Source of the DNA: an uncultured Phascolarctobacterium sp.
GTDB lineage: Bacteria; Bacillota; Negativicutes; Acidaminococcales; Acidaminococcaceae
Direction of reading: 5' to 3'
NCBI RefSeq assembly: GCF_937920985.1
Contig: NZ_CALDXR010000058.1
Span: 13,669 to 77,668, forward strand
Length of the DNA stretch: 64,000 nucleotides
Positions 18,196 through 25,597 of this stretch are shown in pieces. Each line of letters opens with the position of its first letter. Position 1 is the stretch's first letter. The translations under genes were made by a program, and so were the position numbers. The notes beneath the pieces are model-generated. The model had not been told where the DNA came from, did no database searches, and worked only from the letters and a program-made list of their open reading frames with translations.

Positions 18196-18224
18196 TTTTC
18201 TTTTTAACGAACATATGTTAAAAT
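18196..18224 (+). promoter_or_regulatory. Promoter of small-peptide locus B
   Basis: TAAAAT (18219-18224) is a good -10, with only a weak -35 (TTTTCT) 17 bp upstream. An inverted repeat TTTTAAC / GTTAAAA (18202-18223) overlaps the -10 and could be an operator. The predicted start is at 18231, giving an mRNA with a 107-nt structured leader. Confidence 0.45.
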
Positions 18225-18337
18225 ATATTTGTGCTACCAGAATACGGTAGGCGGTTGCCCTCTACGGAGGGTTTGCGGCCCTCGATTTGCCGACATCTAT
18301 ATTTTTATAGAAATCTACAAGGAAGAGGGTGGTACTG

Positions 18338-18427
18338 ATGAATATACTGGAAGTTCTTGCATTGCTTGGTTTTGGGCTTGGGTGCATTAAATTTGGGTAT
18401 GAACTCGGTGAAAACGCAAAAAAATAA
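18338..18427 (+). CDS. 29-residue hydrophobic peptide, putative type I toxin (locus B)
   Basis: The peptide begins MNILEVLALLGFGLGC and ends in a charged tail (GENAKK). One membrane segment plus a basic tail is the form of Fst/Ldr- and TxpA-like toxins. GAGGG lies 11 bases before the ATG (GGTGG is closer). The last Lys codons and stop form the left arm of a bidirectional terminator (18420-18458), and an antisense RNA is fired from 18538 towards it. The same arrangement recurs at 20464-20571. Toxicity is inferred, not shown. Confidence 0.55.
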   Translation: MNILEVLALLGFGLGCIKFGYELGENAKK

Positions 18428-18503
18428 CCGCCCAGCTCCTACACTAGCGGTTATTTTTAACAGTTAATTTGAAGGGCAACCGTCTATCGGTAGCACTCTT
18501 TCT
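18418..18503 (-). ncRNA. Antisense RNA, putative antitoxin of locus B
   Basis: On the minus strand TTGTCA (18533-18538) and TATCAT (18510-18515) are exactly 17 bp apart, a strong promoter. The transcript of about 85 nt runs towards the peptide gene and overlaps its 3' end across the shared terminator. Its 5' hairpin (ACCGATAGACGGT) resembles the 5' hairpin of the peptide mRNA. The size and geometry match RNA II of par/Fst systems. Confidence 0.55.
18420..18458. terminator. Bidirectional terminator of locus B
   Basis: The 12-bp stem AAAAATAACCGC / GCGGTTATTTTT has U-runs on both strands and is shared by the peptide mRNA and the antisense RNA. Confidence 0.8.
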
Positions 18504-18586
18504 ATTTCTATGATAGCACAAAGTAAAGCGTTTGACAACCGTTCTGATTAAATTCACAAATCCCTCACGTCTTATACTATTACTCA
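18499..18586. repeat. 88-bp direct repeat, left copy
   Basis: This stretch is identical as far as I can read to 20646-20733. It contains the antisense promoter of locus B and the region upstream of it, and ends inside the last codons of the 46-residue peptide gene on the minus strand. Confidence 0.85.
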
Positions 18587-18720
18587 TCAAAACTCTTGAT
18601 TACGGAATAAATTATACAGCCGACAACAATCAGCCCGATACCTGCTAATGCGAGGAATGGTGCCGCAGGGAGCAAGAAGGCCATACCACCAATCATGATT
18701 AAAATTTTGTTGTCTGGCAT
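18580..18720 (-). CDS. 46-residue membrane peptide
   Basis: The reading frame starts MPDNKILIMIGGMAFLLPAA and has two short hydrophobic segments separated by a Pro-Phe turn, ending IIYSVIKSFDE. GAGGTGG precedes the ATG by about 8 bases, a convincing ribosome site. It lies 29 bp downstream of the EcsC-like gene on the same strand and may share its mRNA. Its last codons lie in the 88-bp repeat. I do not recognise a family; a small membrane partner of the EcsC-like protein or another toxin-like peptide are both possible. Confidence 0.5.
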   Translation of the reverse strand: MPDNKILIMIGGMAFLLPAAPFLALAGIGLIVVGCIIYSVIKSFDE

Positions 18721-18749
18721 AAGAAGCCACCTCACAGTTCTTCACATCG

Positions 18750-19460
18750 TTATCTTACGTGGTTTTCTCTCAAAGTTTTATGCAAGCGTTCTGCCCCTTT
18801 ACCGAAGCAGTAATAGCTAAATCCTGCACTAACCACTCCTCCAATCACCGGAAATACTTTAGTAGTAGTTTTACTCAAAGCATCTTTTGTCACTTTAATG
18901 CCCACTTGTTTGCAAACTTGTTGTAGCAAGGGATACCAAGCAGTTTTTGTCAAAGCCGCTCTCAAAATATCTTTCCCTACCTTGCCGCCAAGCGACTTAG
19001 ATATTTCAGCAATAACTTTATTTGCACCACTGACTCCATACATTACACCAATGAACAACAAAATTATTTTTTGAGTTTTTTCGTCTATACTTCCTTCAAT
19101 AGAAAAAATTTCCGGATAGCCATAAATATAGGCTAATTTCTGAGATATTCTCAGGACATGAGCCAGATACTGTGCCAAATCAGCCGGGATTCCTACTAAA
19201 CCGCCACAACCAGTAGCAAAGGACAAAGCAGAAACTTTCATCTGCTCGTAATCAATGCAATCTCTTGCAATTTCATGCAAAACACTTTCATTTACTCCAG
19301 CTCTAATAGGACTAGTCTGCACAATTCGTGTTACCATTTCACTATCAAATCTGCTAGAAAAATTATTTCGAAGAAATTCTTCTCTCTCAATCTTTACGCC
19401 AGGAAACTCTACTGCCACTGCCAATACTTCGTTAAAATCAAAAGGAACTATATTACTCAT
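18750..19460 (-). CDS. EcsC-family protein
   Basis: The 236-residue protein has the EcsC core: FATGCGGLVGIPADLAQYL, VLRISQKLAYIYGYPE, then hydrophobic stretches (ILLFIGVMYGVSGANKVIAE) and a Gly-rich C-terminal helix (VFPVIGGVVSAGFSYYCFG). EcsC proteins are found beside ABC exporters in Bacillus and alone elsewhere; their action is not known, though membrane association is usual. GGAGG precedes the ATG. The gene lies on the opposite strand from glmM and glmS, within the island bounded by two small-peptide loci, and its AT content is higher than that of the flanking core genes, which suggests acquisition. Confidence 0.8.
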   Translation of the reverse strand: MSNIVPFDFNEVLAVAVEFPGVKIEREEFLRNNFSSRFDSEMVTRIVQTSPIRAGVNESVLHEIARDCIDYEQMKVSALSFATGCGGLVGIPADLAQYLAHVLRISQKLAYIYGYPEIFSIEGSIDEKTQKIILLFIGVMYGVSGANKVIAEISKSLGGKVGKDILRAALTKTAWYPLLQQVCKQVGIKVTKDALSKTTTKVFPVIGGVVSAGFSYYCFGKGAERLHKTLRENHVR

Positions 19461-19682
19461 TTAAACTCCTCCATTCCGTCTATAAATCTATTAAGAAGAT
19501 AAAGCTTTACTTCACTATACCTCTGTACCTCCGTCAAGCAAATGTCTTTTTTATCTTCACGAAATGTACAGTTACTTTTTAACACTGTTATTTTTTCTCA
19601 CTTTATCTTTCCTTGCTTATATGTTACACTATAAGCAGCACTTTTCGGTTTCTTTGCAAGAAACTTTTTGGAGGTCCGCACT

Positions 19683-20213
19683 ATGACGAACGACAAACGC
19701 GTAATAGAGAATTTAAGAGAAAACTATCAGGAAATAATGTCCAACTATGTCATTATAGCCTATGCTACGTCTCGTCATGGTTCAGTCAGCGTCGGCAAGG
19801 TATGCACGCCGCCCCTGTCGTCATTAAGCAATATTAAAAACATCGTCAAGAGCTTTTCTAACACTTCCTGCGACATTTATCCTTCCATCATCAAATACTG
19901 CGAAGAAAAAGATATCGCAGAAAACGAACTCTATAAAAAAGCGCACGTCTCTAAAACTGTTTTTTCCAAAATCCGCAGCATGAATGATACCGGCTACAAG
20001 CCTAGCAAAAGTACGATTCTCTGCTTATGCCTGGCTTTGGAACTAAATAACAAAGAGACAGAAGAAATGCTCAACATCGCAGGCTACTCTTTATCTGGCG
20101 ACATCATCGCCGACAAAATTGTCAGCTACTGCATAAGTAAGCGATATTACGACGTTTATGACATCGAAAATCTTATTCTGGAAAAAACAGGTGGAGCATA
20201 TTTGTACTACTGA
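19683..20213 (+). CDS. HTH-domain protein of unknown function
   Basis: The 176-residue protein has an unrecognised N-terminal 75 residues (e.g. YQEIMSNYVIIAYATSRHGS) and a C-terminal HTH unit of the kind seen in many Firmicute proteins (LYKKAHVSKTVFSKIRS, KPSKSTILCLCLALELN, ETEEMLNIAGYSLS). The HTH may bind DNA. The ATG at 19683 was taken because GGAGG lies 8 bases upstream. The gene is AT-rich and diverges from the EcsC-like gene; it may regulate the island or act in stress signalling. It stands alone. Confidence 0.7.
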   Translation: MTNDKRVIENLRENYQEIMSNYVIIAYATSRHGSVSVGKVCTPPLSSLSNIKNIVKSFSNTSCDIYPSIIKYCEEKDIAENELYKKAHVSKTVFSKIRSMNDTGYKPSKSTILCLCLALELNNKETEEMLNIAGYSLSGDIIADKIVSYCISKRYYDVYDIENLILEKTGGAYLYY

Positions 20214-20340
20214 TAAAACAAGTATACAACAACAGCTATCAAAAAAAGAGAACGCCCAACTACTACCAAACGGTAATAGTTGGGCGTTTGTACGCTATGT
20301 GCTCTGTTTTTTGAGCAGAGAAACTTTCACAGCTTGTTCG

Positions 20341-20369
20341 TTGTATGTGTTCGCTTTTTGTGCTAAAAT
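20341..20369 (+). promoter_or_regulatory. Promoter of small-peptide locus C
   Basis: TTGTAT-17 bp-TAAAAT precedes a leader of about 88 nt whose 5' end (GGTGCTTCCATAACGG) resembles that of locus B. Confidence 0.5.
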
Positions 20370-20463
20370 ATTTTTATGGTGCTTCCATAACGGTAGGCGG
20401 TTGTCCCTCTGGCAGCAAGATTTTGTATTACTGCAAATCTAATGGCAAGAGGGGGTGAGACCA

Positions 20464-20571
20464 ATGATGACTTTAGATAATCTTATCTCTGTTCTCGGCT
20501 TATGTCTGACTTCAGTAGCTCTAGGATTTGCTCTAGGTTATGCGCTAGGTCAAATTCACGTAAAAAAATAA
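20464..20571 (+). CDS. 35-residue hydrophobic peptide, putative type I toxin (locus C)
   Basis: The peptide begins MMTLDNLISVLGLCL, continues with a membrane segment rich in Leu, Ala and Gly (ALGFALGYALGQ) and ends HVKK. It shares with the locus B peptide the length class, the single membrane span, the Lys-Lys end and a terminator whose left arm is made by the last codons. GAGGGGGTGAGACC lies upstream of the ATG pair; either ATG could be used. An antisense RNA promoter faces it from 20685. Confidence 0.55.
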   Translation: MMTLDNLISVLGLCLTSVALGFALGYALGQIHVKK

Positions 20572-20604
20572 CCGCCCAGTCTGCAAAACAAGCGGTTATT
20601 TTTT
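20562..20604. terminator. Bidirectional terminator of locus C
   Basis: The stem AAAAAATAACCGC / GCGGTTATTTTTT (to 20604) carries U-runs for both directions. Confidence 0.8.
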
Positions 20605-20650
20605 ATAACTAAATGTTCAAGGATAACCGTCTATCGGCGGCACCTTTTCT
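20563..20650 (-). ncRNA. Antisense RNA, putative antitoxin of locus C
   Basis: The promoter TTGTCA-17 bp-TATCAT on the minus strand (20657-20685) is identical to that of locus B. The predicted RNA starts near 20650, has the hairpin GCCGATAGACGGT and ends in the shared terminator. Confidence 0.55.
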
Positions 20651-20733
20651 ATTTCTATGATAGCACAAAGTAAAGCGTTTGACAACCGTTCTGATTAAAT
20701 TCACAAATCCCTCACGTCTTATACTATTACTCA
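20646..20733. repeat. 88-bp direct repeat, right copy
   Basis: This is the second copy of the repeat at 18499-18586 and holds the antisense promoter of locus C. Beyond it, to 20890, I see no gene. Confidence 0.85.
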
Positions 20734-20891
20734 AACTTCCCACATAAAAAAGCTGTTTTTAGCTGCTCAAACCCTTATCACATCTAGGACTTACGAATAT
20801 AAAAACAAAATTCAATTATCTAAGATGGGATTATACTATATGAAGCGCCTGCAGGCAAGCATCAGGCCTTAAAAGTTCAAGGAATCTTTTC

Positions 20892-20920
20892 TTGACCTGC
20901 CAGTCTTCATATTGTAAAAT
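20892..20920 (+). promoter_or_regulatory. Promoter of glmS
   Basis: TTGACC-17 bp-TAAAAT starts a leader of about 350 nt that contains the glmS ribozyme. Confidence 0.65.
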
Positions 20921-21029
20921 TAAATTAGTCTGAGGATGTGCCGCGTGGGACTGCCTGCCTGCGCGGCTCATTGTCTGTTTGCTCATAAATCAGCAGAGCC
21001 TTGTCTTTGCTGCCAAAAGCAGACAGGGA

Positions 21030-21190
21030 AGGATGTAAGCGCATGTACCGCTCAGGCGGTGGACGAGGAATGAGGTTATCGATCAGTCAGCGGATGCCTC
21101 ACGGCCGGCTGCAGGCCGCAAACCATGTACAAAGCCCTCCGGTAACGGGGGAGAGAAAAGCACGGTGGCAGAAAGGGCAAAGAATATAAT
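21030..21190 (+). ncRNA. glmS ribozyme (glucosamine-6-phosphate-sensing)
   Basis: The leader matches the glmS ribozyme core in order: AGCGC at the cleavage site (predicted between 21038 and 21039), GGACGAGG, TTATCGA, GCGGATGCCT, the GGCCG..CGGCC-type arm, and the late AAGCACGGTGGCAGAAAGG block. This self-cleaving RNA uses glucosamine-6-phosphate as cofactor and leads to decay of glmS mRNA when the product is plentiful. It lies about 95 bp before the glmS start. The call rests on motif reading. Confidence 0.85.
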
Positions 21191-21283
21191 ACAGGCTCGC
21201 AAGGGAGAAGGTATCAGATACGAGAAAACTTGACGAAGCAGATGATGCCTTACACCTTGCAGCGTAGAGGAGGATTACTACTT

Positions 21284-23113
21284 ATGTGCGGAATTGTAGG
21301 TTATATCGGTAATCACGAAGCAGCCCCCTTTTTGCTTGACGGTATGAGCAAGCTGGAGTATCGCGGTTATGATTCTGCCGGCATTGCTGTTTATGAAAAC
21401 AACAGCATTCGTGTAGAAAAATGTGTAGGCCGTCTGGATGCACTGCGCCAGAAATTGGCAGGCAATATGCCTGTGGGCAATGTAGGTATCGGTCACACAC
21501 GCTGGGCAACACATGGCCGTCCGTCGGATCGCAACGCGCATCCCCATACGGACAGCAGCGGTAAGTTTGTCGTTGTCCATAACGGTATTATTGAAAACTA
21601 TCTTGGCCTGAAGGAAGAACTGATTGCCAAGGGACATGAATTCCTGTCCGAAACTGACAGTGAGGTTGTAGCTCATTTGATGGCGGACCAATATGACGGA
21701 GATTTCGAAGAAACCGTCAAAAAGGTGCTGAAGCTTATCAAGGGCTCCTACAGTCTGGTATTTATGTGCGAATACGAGCCTGATAAAATCATCTGCACCA
21801 AAAAGGATAATCCGCTGATTATCGGCCTGGGCGAAGGTGAAAACTTTATCGCTTCCGATATTCCGGCAATTATCAACCATACGCGCCGTACCTTTATTAT
21901 GAGCGACGGCGAAATCGCCACGGTAACGGCAGACGGTGTATGGGTGCAGGATATCAACGGCACTCCCATCAGCAAGAAGGTGTTTGAGGTCAACTGGAAC
22001 GCGGAAGCAGCGGAAAAGGGCGGCTTTGAGCATTTCATGCTGAAGGAAATTTATGAACAGCCCAAGGCTCTGCGCGATACCATGACCAGCCGCTTGGATG
22101 CGGAAGCAAAAACCATCGGCTTCCCTGAGCTGAACTGGACAGCCGAGGAGCTGCGTGAAATCAATAAAATCTTTATCGTGGCCTGCGGTACCGCTTATCA
22201 TGCAGGCATTGTCGGCAAATATTATCTGGAGCAGCTGGCGCGTGTGCCGGTTGAGGTGGATATTGCCAGCGAGTTCCGTTACCGTGATCCGCTTGTTGAC
22301 GGCAACAGCCTTACTATTGTTATCAGCCAGAGCGGTGAAACCAGCGATACGCTGGCAGCACTGCGCGAGGCTAAACGTCTTGGCTCCCGCACTCTGGCGG
22401 TTACCAACGTTGTCGGCAGCTCTATTGCGCGTGAGGCAGACCAGGTTGTTTATACCTATGCCGGTCCGGAAATTGCCGTAGCATCTACCAAAGCTTACAC
22501 TACACAGCTTCTGGCAATGCTGATGCTGGCGATTTATGTAGGCCGTCTGCGCGGCAGCATGAGTGCCGAGCGTGAGCAGGAGCTGGTGCAGGGTCTGACC
22601 TTTGTACCCGAGCAGATTCATAAAATGCTGGAAAACGTGGACCAGATTAAGGTGTTTGCGCGTGAATACGGCAGTAGTGAGGATGCCTTCTTCCTGGGAC
22701 GCAGCCTTGATTATGCCGTAGCGCTGGAGGGTGCGCTGAAGCTGAAGGAAATTTCCTACATTCATGCGGAGGCTTATGCAGCAGGCGAGCTGAAGCACGG
22801 CACCTTGGCGCTGATTGTTTCCGGTGTGCCGGTAATCGTACTGGCAACGCAGATGGATGTATATGATAAAACCGTTAGCAACCTGCAGGAGGTTAAGGCG
22901 CGCGAGGCTGTGGTTATTGCCATCGGCTTTGAAGGTGACACCTCTCTGGAAAAATATGCGGACCATGTTATCTACATCCCGCGTACTGACAAATATCTGG
23001 CACCGCTGATGGCAGTGCTGCCCTTGCAGCTGCTGGCCTACTATGCGGCGCTGACTCGCGGCTGTGATGTTGATAAACCGCGTAATCTCGCAAAGAGTGT
23101 AACAGTTGAATAA
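21284..23113 (+). CDS. glmS: Glutamine-fructose-6-phosphate aminotransferase GlmS
   Basis: GlmS makes glucosamine-6-phosphate from fructose-6-phosphate and glutamine, the first step to UDP-GlcNAc. The ATG at 21284 exposes the catalytic Cys2 (MCGIVGYIGN), which rules out a longer start. The glutaminase domain (HTRWATHG, HNGIIENY) is followed by two SIS domains (VACGTAYHAG, ISQSGETSDT) and the conserved end AKSVTVE. The 609-residue length is exact for the family. GGAGGA precedes the ATG. The ribozyme in the leader gives feedback control. Confidence 0.98.
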   Translation: MCGIVGYIGNHEAAPFLLDGMSKLEYRGYDSAGIAVYENNSIRVEKCVGRLDALRQKLAGNMPVGNVGIGHTRWATHGRPSDRNAHPHTDSSGKFVVVHNGIIENYLGLKEELIAKGHEFLSETDSEVVAHLMADQYDGDFEETVKKVLKLIKGSYSLVFMCEYEPDKIICTKKDNPLIIGLGEGENFIASDIPAIINHTRRTFIMSDGEIATVTADGVWVQDINGTPISKKVFEVNWNAEAAEKGGFEHFMLKEIYEQPKALRDTMTSRLDAEAKTIGFPELNWTAEELREINKIFIVACGTAYHAGIVGKYYLEQLARVPVEVDIASEFRYRDPLVDGNSLTIVISQSGETSDTLAALREAKRLGSRTLAVTNVVGSSIAREADQVVYTYAGPEIAVASTKAYTTQLLAMLMLAIYVGRLRGSMSAEREQELVQGLTFVPEQIHKMLENVDQIKVFAREYGSSEDAFFLGRSLDYAVALEGALKLKEISYIHAEAYAAGELKHGTLALIVSGVPVIVLATQMDVYDKTVSNLQEVKAREAVVIAIGFEGDTSLEKYADHVIYIPRTDKYLAPLMAVLPLQLLAYYAALTRGCDVDKPRNLAKSVTVE

Positions 23114-23123
23114 AAAATAAATT

Positions 23124-23164
23124 AACGGCGTAACGGATGCAAAAATCTGTTGCGCCGTTTTTGT
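23124..23164 (+). terminator. Terminator of glmS
   Basis: The stem AACGGCGTAAC / GTTGCGCCGTT is followed by TTTTG. Confidence 0.85.
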
Positions 23165-23230
23165 AATTACAGAGATACGCTGCTTATGTTATACTAATAT
23201 TAAATTAGAGCGTAAGGGGAAATAAAGCAG

Positions 23231-24478
23231 ATGGCTTATAGCGAGCTTTTTAAAAATTACAGTGATATCCGCAATTTTATGCGGCGCTTTTATGTGTACG
23301 GCTTTGAAAAGCGGCAGGATTTTACCGCTAAAAGCTCCAGAAGCTACGATGATAATCGCCGGCGTCTGGACAGTTGGCTGGAGGATTACATGAGCTTCAA
23401 AAGCGAAGCGGACGGCAGAGCCTACCGCATTTCCTTCGACAGCAGCAGTATCAGTCATAATCCCTTGTATAAAAGCTGGAAGGCCAAGAGCTTTACGTCC
23501 ATGGATATTACGCTGCATTTTTATCTGCTGGATATTCTTGCCGACGGCAAGGCCTATTCGGCGGTAGAGCTGTTGGAGCTGCTGAGCGGCCGTTATTTTA
23601 ACTGTTTTGATAATCAGCTGCGTCAGCCCGATGAATCGACGGTGCGCAACAAGCTGAATGAATATACTGCGCTGGGAATGCTGCGGCTGGTGAAGCAGGG
23701 ACGGCGCAATCTTTACTGCTTGGCGCAGGATGAGGTGAACTGGCGCAGCTGGCAGCTTGCCTGCGCCTTCTTTTCCGAGGCGGCGCCTTTGGGAGAGGCA
23801 GGCTCCTATCTGCTGGATAAATTTGCCGAGGACTGCGAGGCCTTTGCATTTAAGCATCATTTTATTTTATATACGATGGACAGCAAGCTGCTGTACGAGC
23901 TGCTGGAGGCGATGAACAGCAGGCAGTCCGTAACGCTTTACCGCTGTGACAAGGACGGCAGCAGCATACCGCAATACGTTTGCCCCTTGAAAATTTACTG
24001 CAGCACGAGGACGGGACGGCAGTATCTTTTGAGCTACAGCTATGCTGCGCAGAAGCTGCTGTTCAACCGTCTGGACCATATCGAAAGTATTGAGGTTAAA
24101 CGTCCGGAAGAACGCTATGAGGAGCTGCTGCAGATGGCCAAGGAGGCGGCGCCGCACATTTGGGGCGCAGGCATGCTCAGGACGGACAGGCTGGAGAAAA
24201 TCAGCTTTACGGTGGAGACAGCAGCCGACGAGCAGTTTATTGTGCAGCGCCTGGAGCGCGAAAAGCGCTGCGGCACGGTGCGGCAGCTGGATGCGGAGCA
24301 TTATCGCTTCAGTGCTGCCGTGTATGATGCGCGTGAGCTGTTGCCGTGGATACGCACCTTTATCGGGCGTATTACCGCCTTTAGCTGCAGTAACGAGAAT
24401 GTCCAGGAGCTTTTCTTTGAGGATTTGAAGCAAATGGCGTCTTATTATCAGGAGGAGGCAGCAGATGAAAAGCAGTGA
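23231..24478 (+). CDS. WYL-domain transcriptional regulator, gene 1 of a pair
   Basis: The 415-residue protein has an N-terminal region with wHTH-like elements (SMDITLHFYLLDILADGKAY, ESTVRNKLNEYTALGMLR) and a WYL region near residues 225-290 (ESMNSRQSVTLYR-like strand, PQYVCPLKIYCSTRTGRQYL) followed by the usual C-terminal extension. WYL proteins sense ligands, often nucleotides or nucleic acids, and control transcription. It overlaps the next WYL gene by 14 bp, so the two are coupled and probably act together. The nearest possible target is the hydrogenase-like operon downstream; that link is only positional. Confidence 0.78.
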   Translation: MAYSELFKNYSDIRNFMRRFYVYGFEKRQDFTAKSSRSYDDNRRRLDSWLEDYMSFKSEADGRAYRISFDSSSISHNPLYKSWKAKSFTSMDITLHFYLLDILADGKAYSAVELLELLSGRYFNCFDNQLRQPDESTVRNKLNEYTALGMLRLVKQGRRNLYCLAQDEVNWRSWQLACAFFSEAAPLGEAGSYLLDKFAEDCEAFAFKHHFILYTMDSKLLYELLEAMNSRQSVTLYRCDKDGSSIPQYVCPLKIYCSTRTGRQYLLSYSYAAQKLLFNRLDHIESIEVKRPEERYEELLQMAKEAAPHIWGAGMLRTDRLEKISFTVETAADEQFIVQRLEREKRCGTVRQLDAEHYRFSAAVYDARELLPWIRTFIGRITAFSCSNENVQELFFEDLKQMASYYQEEAADEKQ

Positions 24479-25394
24479 TATCTTTTTTAACGAAGTATAT
24501 GGTACATATTTTAGGGTTGTTGGCTTTATTCTGGAGCAGGCGCAAAAGGGTGAGCTGACAACAGAAAAAATAAATCGGATTGTGCAGGAGCAGGCCTTTG
24601 GCGACAGCTATCTGACAATACCCAAATCATTGAAAGATTGCGAGTGGCCGTTGCTCCAAAGCGATATGACTACACCGCTGCAGCATACTCCGACGATGCC
24701 TCTGACAATTCTGCAACGGCGCTGGCTGAAAACCTTGCTGAGCGATAAGCGGATGCAGCTTTTTAATGTAGATTGTACTGGCCTTGAGGATGTAGAGCCT
24801 TTGTTCAGCCAGGAGGAGTTTGTATATTTTGATCGCTATAATGACGGTGATCCTTATGATGATCCGCAGTACAAGCAGCATTTTCGCCTGCTGCTGCAGG
24901 CTATAAACGAAAAACGCAGGGTGGAAATCAGCTTTATCAACAACAAAAACGATAACATGCGAAAAAGATATCTGCCAATGCAAATAGAATATTCAGCGAA
25001 GGACGATAAATTTCGCTTAAAAGCGGTGTGTGGCAGTTCTTTGCATTATGTGAATGTTGCGCGTATCAAAGAGTGCCGGCTGTTAGAGCAGGACGCTGCA
25101 GAGATATGTGAGCAGAAGGCACCAGAGCGCTGCAAGCTTACTGCATTGCTGACGGATGAACGCAATGCTTTGGAGAGGGCGATGCTGCATTTTTCGCATT
25201 TGGAAAAGACGACGGAGCGTCTTGATGAAAAGCATTACAGGTTGCATCTGACATACGACAAAAGTGATGCAATAGATATGGTTATCCGTATACTGTCCTT
25301 CGGACCGTTATTGCAGGTGCAGGAGCCTGCCAGCTTCATTGAGCTGCTGCGCAAAAGGCTGCAGAAGCAGTTGGCGCTGCAGGCAGATAAGTAA
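24465..25394 (+). CDS. WYL-domain transcriptional regulator, gene 2 of a pair
   Basis: The 309-residue protein has a weak N-terminal region and a WYL domain around residues 140-215 (LLLQAINEKRRVEISFINN, RYLPMQIEYSAKDDKFRLKA). A C-terminal WCX-like part follows (KHYRLHLTYDKSDAIDMVIR). It starts inside the end of the preceding WYL gene after AGGAGGAGG, a strong ribosome site. The pair of non-identical WYL proteins from one mRNA suggests a heteromeric regulator. Ligand and targets are unknown. Confidence 0.78.
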   Translation: MKSSDIFFNEVYGTYFRVVGFILEQAQKGELTTEKINRIVQEQAFGDSYLTIPKSLKDCEWPLLQSDMTTPLQHTPTMPLTILQRRWLKTLLSDKRMQLFNVDCTGLEDVEPLFSQEEFVYFDRYNDGDPYDDPQYKQHFRLLLQAINEKRRVEISFINNKNDNMRKRYLPMQIEYSAKDDKFRLKAVCGSSLHYVNVARIKECRLLEQDAAEICEQKAPERCKLTALLTDERNALERAMLHFSHLEKTTERLDEKHYRLHLTYDKSDAIDMVIRILSFGPLLQVQEPASFIELLRKRLQKQLALQADK

Positions 25395-25448
25395 AAGCAA
25401 AAATATCATCTGCCAGAAGCTAATTTGATGCCGATGCCTTATTATAAA

Positions 25449-25492
25449 CCACCGGACCTGTGGAATTTCTGCAGGCCCGGTGTATTTTTTTG
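25449..25492 (+). terminator. Terminator of the WYL operon
   Basis: The stem CACCGGACCTG / GCAGGCCCGGTG with a 10-nt loop is followed by TATTTTTTTG. Confidence 0.8.
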
Positions 25493-25513
25493 TATTCTTA
25501 ACAGTAATTTGCT

Positions 25514-25541
25514 TTTACGCAATCAACAAATGTGTTATAAT
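25514..25541 (+). promoter_or_regulatory. Promoter of the hydrogenase-like operon
   Basis: TATAAT (25536-25541) with a weaker TTTACG 16 bp upstream lies about 55 bp before the first gene. Confidence 0.45.
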
Positions 25542-25597
25542 TAACGATACATGTCATTTTTGTGAAGAAGTTGAAATTTTTATGTGTAGGTGATGAA

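Noticed and set aside
25562..25597. GTG start 12 codons upstream for hyfB
   Set aside because: The spacing to a ribosome site is poor and the added residues are polar; ATG 25598 begins the first membrane helix.
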